Of a stretch of 31,526 bases of DNA, positions 23,924 to 31,526 are shown in pieces; position 1 is the first letter of the stretch, and the number at the start of each line of letters is the position of its first letter. Made by a program: the position numbers and the translations under genes. This DNA comes from an uncultured Selenomonadales bacterium (GTDB lineage Bacteria > Bacillota > Negativicutes > Selenomonadales > Selenomonadaceae). Under the pieces are notes generated by a model. That model ran no database searches. It worked only from the letters and a program-made list of their open reading frames with translations, and was not told where the DNA came from. The stretch is taken from positions 1 to 31,526 of the forward strand of contig CALEPR010000099.1 in the NCBI GenBank assembly GCA_937910665.1, written 5' to 3'.

Positions 23924-25320
23924 TTAATTTGAAAAAATTTTCTTCATAATCTGTTTAGCCTCTTTTTTTCTGCCCAGCTGATTAAAAACTTGTGCTTGCA
24001 ACTGATAAAAATTTTTGTTGAGCGGAATATTAAATTCCTCCATTGCCTTCAACCATCGCAAACACTGATTGAAATTTTTCTGCTGAAAAGATTGATTTAC
24101 CAAAGCAAAAAGCTGATTAACAAGAAAAAGTTTAAAATTTTTACTGACTACGCGATTATTTTTCAGTGCTTCTAAAGTTATCCCCACAACCTTGTCGAAA
24201 TGAATAATTAAAAATTCTTTTTCGATAGCGGTAAAAACTTTCAACAAAATATGTTGAATTGCCAATTCCAGCATCTCAATCGTTGTGGTCTGCTGAGGAA
24301 ATTTAGCAAACAAAACATTCCAAAAATCAATAAGATACTCAAAGTAGCCGCCGATTTTACAAAATTTAAATTTTTCTGCATTAAAATCAGGATTATCAAC
24401 AAGACTTGCGGTAAGTTGCAAAGCATCGCTAAATTTTTCAGCATTTATTAGATGAAGCATCTGTTCAAATGAACTTTTTACATCAGTAAAATTGGGATTA
24501 AATTCAAAATCTTTTTCGCGATAAACTTCATTGACAAGTTGAACTAACTGTGGAAATCTGTCGTACTGATGCGCGACTGCAGGAACTCCTCCGTCTCCAC
24601 GCAAAATAAAATTGTCTTTGATATTGACTGAATGTAGCAGGTGAAATAAATATTCTGTCAAAATAGCTCCGCTGTGGCAGTCGATTTTGATTAAATTTTT
24701 TATTGGCAGAAGATTGTTATACATTATGTGTTGCATAGTTACTTGATCTAATCCATGAAACTGTGCTACATCCGGCAAGAATTCAATCAATTTTTGAAGA
24801 AAAATTTTCATTTCTTCAACCGTCCCCATGACTGTTCCGATACAAATAATTTCTTTGTCAGCAAGTTTATCGGCTTCTTCCTTCCCAAAACAATTTGTCA
24901 TCCAAATATAATTTACTTTGCACTCACTTTTACTGCCACGTATGTCGTCACATTCCGTCGTGTAGCCCAAAAAATTTGACTCATCGGAAAAGTATTTAAA
25001 AACATCATCTTGAAAAATTAAATCGCGCGTGTCGGCAATCAGAACTTGATTGTATTCATCACCGTGATTTTCCAAGTAGTTTAAAAAATTTTTCCAACGC
25101 TCATTGACAGGCATTCCTGTTTTAGTATCTGTGAGGAAAGGTACAAGTTCAATTACCCCCCCCCCTGCTCTTTAAGATAATCAGCAGTAAAGTCTGAAAG
25201 ATTATCAACAATCAAAACTAAATCTGCACTCGGACAATTTTTCAAAAAGGAGCGCACAAACGGCTCCAAAGTGTACCAACTGTAGCCATTGGCAGAACCG
25301 ATGACTAAATTTCTTTTCAA
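23924..25320 (-). CDS. glycosyltransferase-like protein, frame interrupted at a G10 tract (candidate phase-variable)
   Basis: AGGAGG (25329-25334) and TTG 25320 open a frame starting MKRNLVIGSANGYSWYTLEP. It runs to a G10 tract and stops at once (55 aa). The rest, in a frame shifted relative to it, continues directly to 23924. With 8 or 11 Gs the whole region encodes one protein of about 464 aa. The N-terminal half looks like a GT-A glycosyltransferase: LVLIVDN, then VLIADTRDLIFQDD with a DTRD (DxD-like) motif, and a conserved-looking FHGLDQ. The C-terminal half is helical, TPR-like and rich in Asn/Gln/Phe. The internal ATG at 25114 has no usable ribosome binding site, so the 396-aa piece is probably not made alone. 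The family is not firmly recognised. Confidence 0.7.
25156..25165 (-). repeat. homopolymeric G10 tract (C10 on the plus strand) inside the glycosyltransferase gene
   Basis: Ten consecutive C on the plus strand are exceptional in this AT-rich window. The tract falls after codon 51 of the frame starting at 25320. With 10 residues the frame reads straight into TAA, with 9 into TGA, and with 8 or 11 it stays open. Confidence 0.85.
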
Positions 25321-25332
25321 AATTCCGACCTC

Positions 25333-26616
25333 CTAAATTTTTTCAACAGAATTGTAACCGCTCATAAAACTTTGATCGCTCCAGAGATAATCCCACTCGC
25401 CGAAACGTCCGCAAGAAATAATTTTATTTTTTTCAACTTCGCGGCGGACAATTTCTCGACAATCTTCCATACCTTTGTAAAACATCACATTTGCAAAGTC
25501 AACGTGGCGACAATCTGTAACTGTAACATCAGAAATTTTTGCAACGCCAATTTTTTCCATTGCCTGCAAAGTTTTTTCGACAAGTTCAGCGTCAGAAAAT
25601 TTTAAAGGCATTTCACGACTGTAATAAATTTCAAACTGAAGTGAACTGCAATTTTCCAGCGCATTGTCAGGAGATTTTCTACTTGGTGAATGGACTCTGG
25701 CAAATGGAATGTCTTCATCATAAACATAAAACCAATTTGTCGGAAAATCAAATTTTTTATTGTAGCCGACTGAAACTAAAACCATCGAAGTACTTTGCAA
25801 TTTATCAGCTGCCTTCAAGACTTCAGGATTTTTGCTGATTAACTTCGCCAAAATTGGAAGCGGCATTGTTGAAATTAAATTTTTGTACTTGCAGGTTTCA
25901 CCATTCGCAAAAGTCAAAATTTTATTTTCTGCGTCAATCGCCGTGACTTTGCAATTAAATTTAATATCCAACTGCGGAACAATTTCAGAAACAAAATTTT
26001 TGTAGCCGCCGGTTTTTGGATAATTCATTGCCTTTGTATAGTAAACATTTTCAGGCTCGGGACTGTCAGGAAATGCACCAAACAAAACTTCATCAATCGA
26101 AGGCTGATACATTCTGCCGCCGCACCAATTACAATTTAAATTTTCAGCGTCCGTAGCCCAATATTTTCGCGTGTAGCGACAGGGATATTTTTCAGCAAAA
26201 TATTTTCCATACTGAATTTCAAGCCAAGTTTTGTAGTCCTCAATTTCAGTTTCAGGAATTTTTTCGCGGTCGATGAAACTTTTTATAACTTTAATTCTTT
26301 CCTCAACCGACAACTGGCGCAAATTATTTTGTACAGGATGACGAACCCATGAACCGTCCGCAAAATTATTTGACTCCGAACTGTGGACATAATGTGGCAC
26401 TTTGTGGAAAATTTTTTTGACAAGTTCAGGCTCATTGAAAGACAGGTGAACTGCTTTATCAAATCTGAAGCCTTCAACAGAAAAATTTCCGCAAAGTCCG
26501 CCCCAAGTTTCCTCAGATTCAAAAATTGTTGCGTCGATATTTTTTTCCTTCGCCGCCAGTCCTGCCGCAATTCCTGCAAAACCTGCGCCGATTATCGCTA
26601 AATTTTTTTCAATCAA
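25333..26616 (-). CDS. FAD-dependent oxidoreductase, UDP-galactopyranose-mutase/amine-oxidase-like
   Basis: The 427-aa flavoprotein has a dinucleotide-binding IGAGFAGIAAGLAA at residues 9-22, an acidic strand end IFESEETWGGLCGNF, and GFRFDKAVHLSF, which resembles the UDP-galactopyranose mutase and HemY/amine oxidase superfamily. The C-terminal ISCGRFGEWDYLWSDQSF fits the FAD-binding end. In surface-glycan operons such proteins rearrange or oxidise nucleotide sugars, but it does not look like a canonical Glf and the substrate is unknown. The start is TTG 26616 with GGAGG about 9 bases upstream. It lies 24 bases after ugd and 12 bases before the glycosyltransferase start. Confidence 0.72.
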   Translation of the reverse strand: MIEKNLAIIGAGFAGIAAGLAAKEKNIDATIFESEETWGGLCGNFSVEGFRFDKAVHLSFNEPELVKKIFHKVPHYVHSSESNNFADGSWVRHPVQNNLRQLSVEERIKVIKSFIDREKIPETEIEDYKTWLEIQYGKYFAEKYPCRYTRKYWATDAENLNCNWCGGRMYQPSIDEVLFGAFPDSPEPENVYYTKAMNYPKTGGYKNFVSEIVPQLDIKFNCKVTAIDAENKILTFANGETCKYKNLISTMPLPILAKLISKNPEVLKAADKLQSTSMVLVSVGYNKKFDFPTNWFYVYDEDIPFARVHSPSRKSPDNALENCSSLQFEIYYSREMPLKFSDAELVEKTLQAMEKIGVAKISDVTVTDCRHVDFANVMFYKGMEDCREIVRREVEKNKIISCGRFGEWDYLWSDQSFMSGYNSVEKI

Positions 26617-26640
26617 TTTAAATTTCCTCCAAAAAAATTT

Positions 26641-27891
26641 TTAAAGCATATATCTGCAGTCAATAATTTTTTTGTCGCCGAAACTTGGAACTTTTCTAAA
26701 TTCCTCCCACGCAGTCACAATCGCCACAACGTCAGACATTTTATAAACTTCCTCAGCAGAATTTAAAATTTTTATCTCGACTTCAGGATAATGTTTTTTA
26801 AATTCTTCATTCGCCGCAGGATCATAGGCGTAAATTTTTTTGTAACCGAGTTTCAAAATTTCCTGAATAATTTTCAGCGCGGGAGTTTGTCTTACGTCAT
26901 CGGACAGAGGTTTAAAACTCAAGCCCAAAATTCCAATCGCAGAATTTTTATCCAAATCTTTTACAATATTTTTTGCGATCGTGGCAGGGCGTTTATCATT
27001 TGTCGCGATAACATTTTTCAAAATCTGCGGTTCAAAACCTTTAATTTTGCTTTGCGCGAGGAGTGCGTTTGTATCTTTCGGCAGACAGTAACCGCCGTAG
27101 CCGCAACCTGGATAAGCGTAAGTTGTCATGTTGCAATTATTCCAGCGTTTGTCCATGTGCAAAATTCTGAACGCCTCCGCAACTTGAATGTTGCCAATAG
27201 TGTCGGCGACTTCCGCCATTTCATTTGAATAACTTATCAAAGTTGCAAGCAAAGTATTTGACAGATATTTTATAAATTCGCCGGTCGAAGGCGTGACGCA
27301 TTTTATCGGAATGTTCATCGGCGCGTAAAGTTTGCAAAGCTTTTCGCGTGCAACTTCATTGTCGCAACCGATAACAATTCTGTCGGCGTTGAGAAAATCT
27401 TCCCAGCAATGTCCTTCGCGCAAAAATTCAGGATTGTTTGCGACGGCAAGATTTATTTTTTTGTTCGACGCAGAAATTTTTTTCTCGACGTAAGGAGCAA
27501 TTTTTTCTGAAGTCGTGGAAGGAGGAATAGTTGACTTTGTAACAAGTACGCGGAATTTTTCATCAGCAATATTTTCAACAGTCGAATCGACAGCAGAAAA
27601 AAGATATTTTAAATCCGCGCTGCCGTCCTCGCCGTAAGGAGTGCCGACGCAATAATAAATAATTTCGCTGTCCTCGACTGCAGATTTAATGTCATCTGTC
27701 ACGAAAAAATTTTTGTTCAGATGCGCTTGCAAAACTTCAGTCATTTCAGGTTCAAGAAAAGGCAACTTTCCACCGCGCAAAATATTTTTTCTGTCAGCAT
27801 CAACATCAACGCCGTAAACTTTGTAACCTAAATGTGCAAAGCCCAGCGCGGTCGTCAAGCCGACAAATCCAAGTCCAAAAACTGTTACCAC
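26641..27891 (-). CDS. ugd: UDP-glucose 6-dehydrogenase family
   Basis: Ugd oxidises UDP-glucose to UDP-glucuronate with two NAD+. The 416-aa protein has the N-terminal Rossmann GLGFVGLTTALGFA, the family motifs VTKSTIPPSTT and NPEFLREGHCWEDF with RIVIG, and the active-site cysteine in YPGCGYGGYCLPKDT near residue 265. The C-terminal UDP-binding half has GLSFKPLSDDVRQTP. The start is GTG 27891 with GGAGG about 10 bases upstream, overlapping the stop of the upstream decarboxylase-like gene by 7 bases. GDP-mannose dehydrogenase is the main alternative in this family. The neighbouring decarboxylase-like SDR makes UDP-glucuronate the more likely product. Confidence 0.88.
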   Translation of the reverse strand: MVTVFGLGFVGLTTALGFAHLGYKVYGVDVDADRKNILRGGKLPFLEPEMTEVLQAHLNKNFFVTDDIKSAVEDSEIIYYCVGTPYGEDGSADLKYLFSAVDSTVENIADEKFRVLVTKSTIPPSTTSEKIAPYVEKKISASNKKINLAVANNPEFLREGHCWEDFLNADRIVIGCDNEVAREKLCKLYAPMNIPIKCVTPSTGEFIKYLSNTLLATLISYSNEMAEVADTIGNIQVAEAFRILHMDKRWNNCNMTTYAYPGCGYGGYCLPKDTNALLAQSKIKGFEPQILKNVIATNDKRPATIAKNIVKDLDKNSAIGILGLSFKPLSDDVRQTPALKIIQEILKLGYKKIYAYDPAANEEFKKHYPEVEIKILNSAEEVYKMSDVVAIVTAWEEFRKVPSFGDKKIIDCRYML

Positions 27892-28979
27892 TTTAAATTT
27901 TCCTCCGAACTTTCTTTAATAAATTGCAAAAATCTTTCTACGCCTTCCTCAACCAAAATTTCAGGATTGTAACTTAAAATATTTTTTGCCTTGTCGATTT
28001 TCGGGCAGCGGCGTTGCGGATTGTGCGTCAAATAATCTTTATCATCTGAAACAGAATAAATAACTTTACCTTTGTAGTTGAAAATTTTCTGTCCTGCGCG
28101 ACAATAAATTTCTGCAAGTTGATTGATTGAAATTTCAGGCTTATCAATGCCAATGTTAAAATAATCATACTCGCCGTGCAGAAGAACTTTTAAATAACCT
28201 GTCACAGCGTCGGCAATGTAACAGAAAGTACGCATTGGCGAACCGCTCGACAAAATCTCAATATCCTTGCCTTCAAAAATATTTTTCGCGAAGTCGGCAG
28301 GAACGCGCTTGTCATTTATCTTCATGCCGGGGCCGTAATTGTTGAAAGGTCTGACAACGCCGACAGGAATTTTAAACTCCTGCGCAAAAAGTCTGCACAT
28401 AGTTTCACCAAAGCGTTTAGATTCATCATAACACGCGCGAGGACCTGTGCAACTGACATTTCCGTTATAATCTTCGGCTGTAGGAATATTTTCAGGCGCA
28501 GGATTGCCATAAATTTCGCTGGAGGAAAAAAATAAAAATCCCAACAAATTTTTTTCCTTGTAAAAGTCGAAAAGTTTGCGAAGTCCCCAGATATTTGCGT
28601 CGATAGTTTCGACAGGATATTTTCTGTAAAAAATCGGCGAGGCAATAGATGCCATGTGAATTACAAAATTTGCGTCGGCAGCTTCAGGAATTTTTTCAAT
28701 TTCATCGTGAATAATGTCAAACTTCTTGAAAATAAATTTGTTGTCCGCAGAAATTTTTTCCTGCCACTTCGGCTCGCCGAGCAAAAAATTATCAAGGCAA
28801 ATAACTTTTTTCAAATTCAGCTTGTCTTTGAAATTATAAAAAAAATGCACAAGATAAAAACCTATAAAACCTGCGCTGCCTGTAATTAAAATAGTCGCAT
28901 CGGAAAATTTTTTGCGCTCGACTTCAGACAATTTTCCAAAAGTGTAGTTTAAATCTTTTTCAAGTTGTGGAGTAATCAT
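27885..28979 (-). CDS. NAD-dependent SDR, UDP-glucuronate decarboxylase-like
   Basis: The 364-aa extended SDR has an unusual 25-residue N-terminal extension before ILITGSAGFIGFYLV. It then shows the HMASIASPIFYRKYPVETIDAN motif typical of UDP-xylose synthase/UDP-glucuronate decarboxylase, SSSEIYG, and the catalytic YDESKRFGE. PFNNYGPGM and SPMRTFCYIADAV follow. With Ugd directly downstream it would make UDP-xylose or its 4-keto intermediate from UDP-glucuronate. A dTDP/CDP-hexose 4,6-dehydratase role is the alternative, since RfbF lies just upstream and no other dehydratase is visible. The start is ATG 28979 with GAGGTG about 8 bases upstream, 12 bases after rfbF. Confidence 0.8.
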   Translation of the reverse strand: MITPQLEKDLNYTFGKLSEVERKKFSDATILITGSAGFIGFYLVHFFYNFKDKLNLKKVICLDNFLLGEPKWQEKISADNKFIFKKFDIIHDEIEKIPEAADANFVIHMASIASPIFYRKYPVETIDANIWGLRKLFDFYKEKNLLGFLFFSSSEIYGNPAPENIPTAEDYNGNVSCTGPRACYDESKRFGETMCRLFAQEFKIPVGVVRPFNNYGPGMKINDKRVPADFAKNIFEGKDIEILSSGSPMRTFCYIADAVTGYLKVLLHGEYDYFNIGIDKPEISINQLAEIYCRAGQKIFNYKGKVIYSVSDDKDYLTHNPQRRCPKIDKAKNILSYNPEILVEEGVERFLQFIKESSEENLKW

Positions 28980-28991
28980 AAATTTTTCACC

Positions 28992-29762
28992 TCAAGCCCA
29001 AACTTTCCACGCAGGATTATTTTTCCAAAGTTCTTCAAGTTTCATTTTGTCGCGGAGCGTATCCATGCACTGCCAAAAACCTTCATGCCTGAACGCCATA
29101 ACTTCGCCGTCCTGCGTCAATTTTTTCATCGGTTCTTGCTCAAATGGAACATTTCCATCAATGTAGTCAAAAACTTTTGAATTTAAAACCATGTAACCTG
29201 CGTTAATGTAGCCGACATCTTCCTTGCTTTTTTCGCGAAAAGCCAAAACTTTATCGCCGTCAAAATCCAAGTAACCAAATCTGCTGTCAGGTTTAACTGC
29301 AGTTAAAGTGCAAATTTTTCCGTGCGCCTTGTGAAATTTTATCAGCGCAGAAATATTTACGTCGGAAACTCCGTCGCCGTACGTCAGCAAAAAATTTTCG
29401 TCGTCGCCAATGTAAGGCTGAATTTTTTTCACGCGACCGCCTGTCAAAGTGTCGTAACCTGTATCGACAACAGTAACTTTCCAATCTTCAGCAAAATTGT
29501 TGTGAACTTTAATTCTGTTTTCGCCTTGAAAGTTAAAAGTTACGTCGCTGTTGTGGAGCGTATAATCTGCAAAATATTCCTTGATAATGTGTTGCTTGTA
29601 TCCCGCGCAAATTATAAATTCTTTGTGACCGAAGTGCGAATATTCTTTCATGATGTGCCACAAAATCGGCTTACCGCCAATTTCAATCATCGGCTTTGGA
29701 ATAAGTTGAGATTCTTCACTGATCCGCGTACCAAAACCTCCTGCTAAAATTACAACTTTCAA
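28992..29762 (-). CDS. rfbF: glucose-1-phosphate cytidylyltransferase
   Basis: RfbF joins CTP and glucose-1-phosphate to CDP-glucose, the entry to CDP-3,6-dideoxyhexoses of O-antigens. The 256-aa protein has the nucleotidyltransferase start MKVVILAGGFGTRISEESQL with IPKPMIEIGGKPILWHIMKEY, then FIICAGYKQHIIKEYF and DTGYDTLTGGRVKKI, all typical of the RfbF type rather than RmlA. LTYGDGVSDV holds the metal-binding aspartate. The start is TTG 29762 with GAGGTG about 9 bases upstream. It heads the six-gene minus-strand operon. The usual partner RfbG (CDP-glucose 4,6-dehydratase) is not recognisable here. Confidence 0.92.
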   Translation of the reverse strand: MKVVILAGGFGTRISEESQLIPKPMIEIGGKPILWHIMKEYSHFGHKEFIICAGYKQHIIKEYFADYTLHNSDVTFNFQGENRIKVHNNFAEDWKVTVVDTGYDTLTGGRVKKIQPYIGDDENFLLTYGDGVSDVNISALIKFHKAHGKICTLTAVKPDSRFGYLDFDGDKVLAFREKSKEDVGYINAGYMVLNSKVFDYIDGNVPFEQEPMKKLTQDGEVMAFRHEGFWQCMDTLRDKMKLEELWKNNPAWKVWA

Positions 29763-29847
29763 ATTTTTTCACCTCAAGAAATTTTTCCTGACTTAGACAT
29801 ATCTCCATAATCGCGAGGAGGTAAATTTATTTCGTAGCCGTTATAAA

Positions 29848-29976
29848 ATGCCTGACAAATTTTTTGTTACAAGCGACGCACTATCGCCGCTAATCTCGGA
29901 GACTTTGAGGGAATTTATAAAAAAATCTCTCCCTCGCAAAGAAGAGGAAGTTATAATCTTTCAAAATTTTTACTGA
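29848..29976 (+). CDS. possible small open frame (42 aa) between lysC and rfbF
   Basis: In the 261-base gap, ATG 29848 opens a 42-codon frame on the plus strand reading MPDKFFVTSDALSPLISETL and ending ...VIIFQNFY. The composition is protein-like and amphipathic. GAGGAGG at 29815-29821 is too far from this ATG to serve it, and the 3' half coincides with the lysC terminator hairpin. The minus strand of the same DNA also gives short protein-like frames. It may be a small gene, a gene remnant or chance. I recognise no family. Confidence 0.22.
   Translation: MPDKFFVTSDALSPLISETLREFIKKSLPRKEEEVIIFQNFY
29918..29950 (-). terminator. intrinsic terminator after lysC
   Basis: On the minus strand, CTTCCTC (29950-29944) pairs with GAGGGAG (29935-29929), one G-T pair and an 8-base loop. 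It is followed by a T run (29925-29919). It lies about 75 bases past the lysC stop. Confidence 0.65.
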
Positions 29977-30023
29977 TTTTCAGCAACTGACCTCGAAATA
30001 TAGTCTGTCTTTTTTTAAGTTTT

Positions 30024-31256
30024 TCAATCTTTAAAAAATTCATTGTGAATTGCGTTTACTGCTTCGGTAAGTTGAGACCCTTTTATCAGGCAAGAAACGC
30101 TAATTTCTGAAGTGCTGATAATGTCAATATTCACATCCGCTTTTGCAAGCGCACCGAACATTCTCGCCGCAACGCCGGGACTTCCCAACATTCCCGCGCC
30201 GACGATTGAAACTTTTGCAACGTCTTCTTCAACCAAAACCGAAAGCGCATTTATTTTTTCCGCAACTTCATCGACAACTTTTTTTGCTTCGGCAAGGTCG
30301 TCGAGCGAAATTGTAAAAACCATGTCGGTAATATTTTTTTCAATGTTGCGGATACTCTGAACAATCATATCGACGTCAATATTTGCGTCGGCAAGTGCGG
30401 AAAAAATTGTGTGCGCCACGCCTGGAACATTTTCAACACCAAGCACGGCAATTTTTGCAACTTTCTGGTCATGCGCGACACCACGAATTTCAAAATCTTT
30501 ATCCTCCACAGTGTAATCCTCCCTAATTATTGTGCCGGGCGTGTTCGTAAAAGTCGAGCGAACGTGAATTGGAATATTGAAATACTGCCCCATTTCCACC
30601 GAGCGCGGCTGCATTACTCCGGCACCGAGTCGCGCCATTTCCAACATTTCAAAATAAGTAATTTCTTTCATCTTGCGAGCATTTTTTACAATTCGCGGAT
30701 CTGCAGAATAAATTCCGTCCACGTCAGTAAAAATTTCGCACTCATCAGCTTTAAGTGCGCCGGCTATGGCAACCGCCGAAGTGTCACTGCCGCCGCGCCC
30801 TAAGGTAACAGGATCGCCGAATTTGTCTAAGCCTTGAAAACCTGCGATAACGACAACTTTTCCTTTGTCCAATTCTTCATGAACTCTTTTTGGATCAATT
30901 CCCAAAATTCTTCCTTTGGTGTGAACCGAACTGGCACGAACTCCTGCCATTGCTCCTGTCATCGAAATTGCAGGCTGTCCTAACTTTTGGAAAGCCATAG
31001 CCAAAAGCGCGATTGAAATTTGTTCGCCTGTAGTTAAAAGCATATCCATTTCGCGTGAATAACTTGCCTTGTAGGGTTCATTGTCAATTCCTTCAGCCAA
31101 AGATATTAAGTTGTCTGTCGTGTCGCCCATCGCGCTGACGACCACGACAATTTTATCGTCAGATTTTTTTTCGCTCAAAATTCGCTCTGCCACTGATAAA
31201 ATTTTTTCGGTCGTCGCAACCGAACTGCCGCCGAATTTTTTTACAACGAGAGCCAA
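30024..31256 (-). CDS. lysC: aspartate kinase
   Basis: LysC phosphorylates aspartate to aspartyl-4-phosphate, the first step to lysine, diaminopimelate, methionine and threonine. The 410-aa protein has the KKFGGSSVA start (residues 6-14), VVVSAMGDTTDNL, the LLTTGEQIS motif, and TLGRGGSDTSAVAIA. FTDVDGIYSADPRIV and two C-terminal ACT domains (KIAVLGVENVPGVAHTIF; KVSIVGAGMLGSPGVAARMF) make it a feedback-regulated type; which amino acid inhibits it is not visible. I start it at TTG 31256 because GAGGAGGG lies about 8 bases upstream; in-frame ATG codons further up overlap that site. No lysine riboswitch is evident in the leader, and it is monocistronic. Confidence 0.95.
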   Translation of the reverse strand: MALVVKKFGGSSVATTEKILSVAERILSEKKSDDKIVVVVSAMGDTTDNLISLAEGIDNEPYKASYSREMDMLLTTGEQISIALLAMAFQKLGQPAISMTGAMAGVRASSVHTKGRILGIDPKRVHEELDKGKVVVIAGFQGLDKFGDPVTLGRGGSDTSAVAIAGALKADECEIFTDVDGIYSADPRIVKNARKMKEITYFEMLEMARLGAGVMQPRSVEMGQYFNIPIHVRSTFTNTPGTIIREDYTVEDKDFEIRGVAHDQKVAKIAVLGVENVPGVAHTIFSALADANIDVDMIVQSIRNIEKNITDMVFTISLDDLAEAKKVVDEVAEKINALSVLVEEDVAKVSIVGAGMLGSPGVAARMFGALAKADVNIDIISTSEISVSCLIKGSQLTEAVNAIHNEFFKD

Positions 31257-31326
31257 TTTAAAATCCCTCCTCATCACAAAGCCTAAAAATTTTTTTGATT
31301 TTAGAAACCTATCAAAATTTTTTCAA

Positions 31327-31355
31327 ATTTTAACAGATTCTTTTCAGGTAGTCAA
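31327..31355 (-). promoter_or_regulatory. sigma-A promoter of lysC
   Basis: On the minus strand, TTGACT (31355-31350), an exact 17-base spacer and TAAAAT (31332-31327) are present. It lies about 70 bases upstream of the lysC start. Confidence 0.65.
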
Positions 31356-31431
31356 AATTTTTGGCAGACAAAGAAAAAATTTTTTTTCGGATCATTCTGC
31401 TAAAAATATTTTTTTTCTTTTCCTTGAATTG

Positions 31432-31526
31432 TCAAGTGAAGTGCAACGAAGTAGAAAAATAAATTTCTGACGGAGTTTTGTAGCCCAAACATTTTCTTGG
31501 TCGATAATTCAAATCTGAAACTTTAA
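31432..31526 (-). mobile_element. 3' end of an IS30-family transposase, cut by the window edge
   Basis: Reading the minus strand inward from the edge gives about 30 codons. They include LNYRPRKCLGYKTPSEIYF and end SLHFT then TGA at 31434-31432. The RPRKCLGYKTP motif is the characteristic C-terminus of IS30-family transposases (DDE type). The catalytic domain lies outside the window. Just past the stop, TTGACAATTCAAGG on the minus strand (about 31434-31421) is a plausible terminal inverted repeat, so the element boundary is probably near 31420, about 65 bases upstream of the lysC promoter. Confidence 0.75.

Noticed and set aside
23924..25114. The 396-aa frame from ATG 25114 as an independent gene
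   Set aside because: No spaced ribosome binding site precedes that ATG, while a strong one precedes TTG 25320 and the protein continues upstream through the G tract.
31257..31431. Possible lysine riboswitch upstream of lysC
   Set aside because: The leader from the promoter to the start is only about 60 bases, too short for the roughly 170-base lysine riboswitch, and none of its conserved blocks is visible.

Overview
The window is AT-rich bacterial DNA. It has strong AGGAGG-type ribosome binding sites, many TTG and GTG starts, and very frequent A-run/T-run (AAAATTTT) tracts. AddA, a two-enzyme tetrapyrrole start (precorrin-2 dehydrogenase plus HemA), a B12 riboswitch and an LPS/capsule-like nucleotide-sugar operon together suggest a diderm Firmicute, probably a Negativicutes (Selenomonas-like) anaerobe. 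The taxon is inference; no rRNA gene is present. I see no tRNA, rRNA or CRISPR.

Layout. 229-2940 (+): a small unknown gene, tadA, then an overlapping precorrin-2 dehydrogenase/hemA pair, closed by a terminator. 3117-5486 (+): a secreted GH3 beta-glucosidase-like enzyme. 5557-9469 (+): promoter, cobalamin riboswitch, two tandem terminators and a perfect 15-bp inverted repeat, leading into two NikB/NikC (DppB/DppC)-like permeases and a lipoprotein binding protein. No ATPase gene follows. 9737-11275 (+): a GH32 sucrose(-6-phosphate) hydrolase. Then on the minus strand: a BaiN/HI0933-type flavoprotein, a chemoreceptor, a BacA/YddA-like ABC transporter and a GH1 6-phospho-beta-glucosidase. 18809-22989 (+): an unrecognised 177-aa protein and AddA, with no addB beside it.

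22999-29762 (-) is a tight six-gene nucleotide-sugar/surface-glycan operon. Transcribed right to left it encodes RfbF (CDP-glucose), a UDP-glucuronate-decarboxylase-like SDR, Ugd, a UDP-galactopyranose-mutase-like flavoprotein, a glycosyltransferase and a second SDR. The glycosyltransferase frame is broken by a run of ten G/C at 25156-25165. Eight or eleven residues would restore one frame of about 464 aa, which makes this a strong candidate for phase variation of a surface glycan. lysC (aspartate kinase) follows at 30024-31256 (-) with a near-consensus promoter. The right edge cuts an IS30-family transposase.

Related short repeats built on AATTAGGAATTAGGAAT lie at 5838, 6018 and 19342, with a degenerate copy inside addA. 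The strongest candidates for a second look are the G-tract switch, the B12-riboswitch-controlled transporter without ATPases, the dispersed repeat, and the unexplained small open frames at 14964-15194 and 29848-29976.
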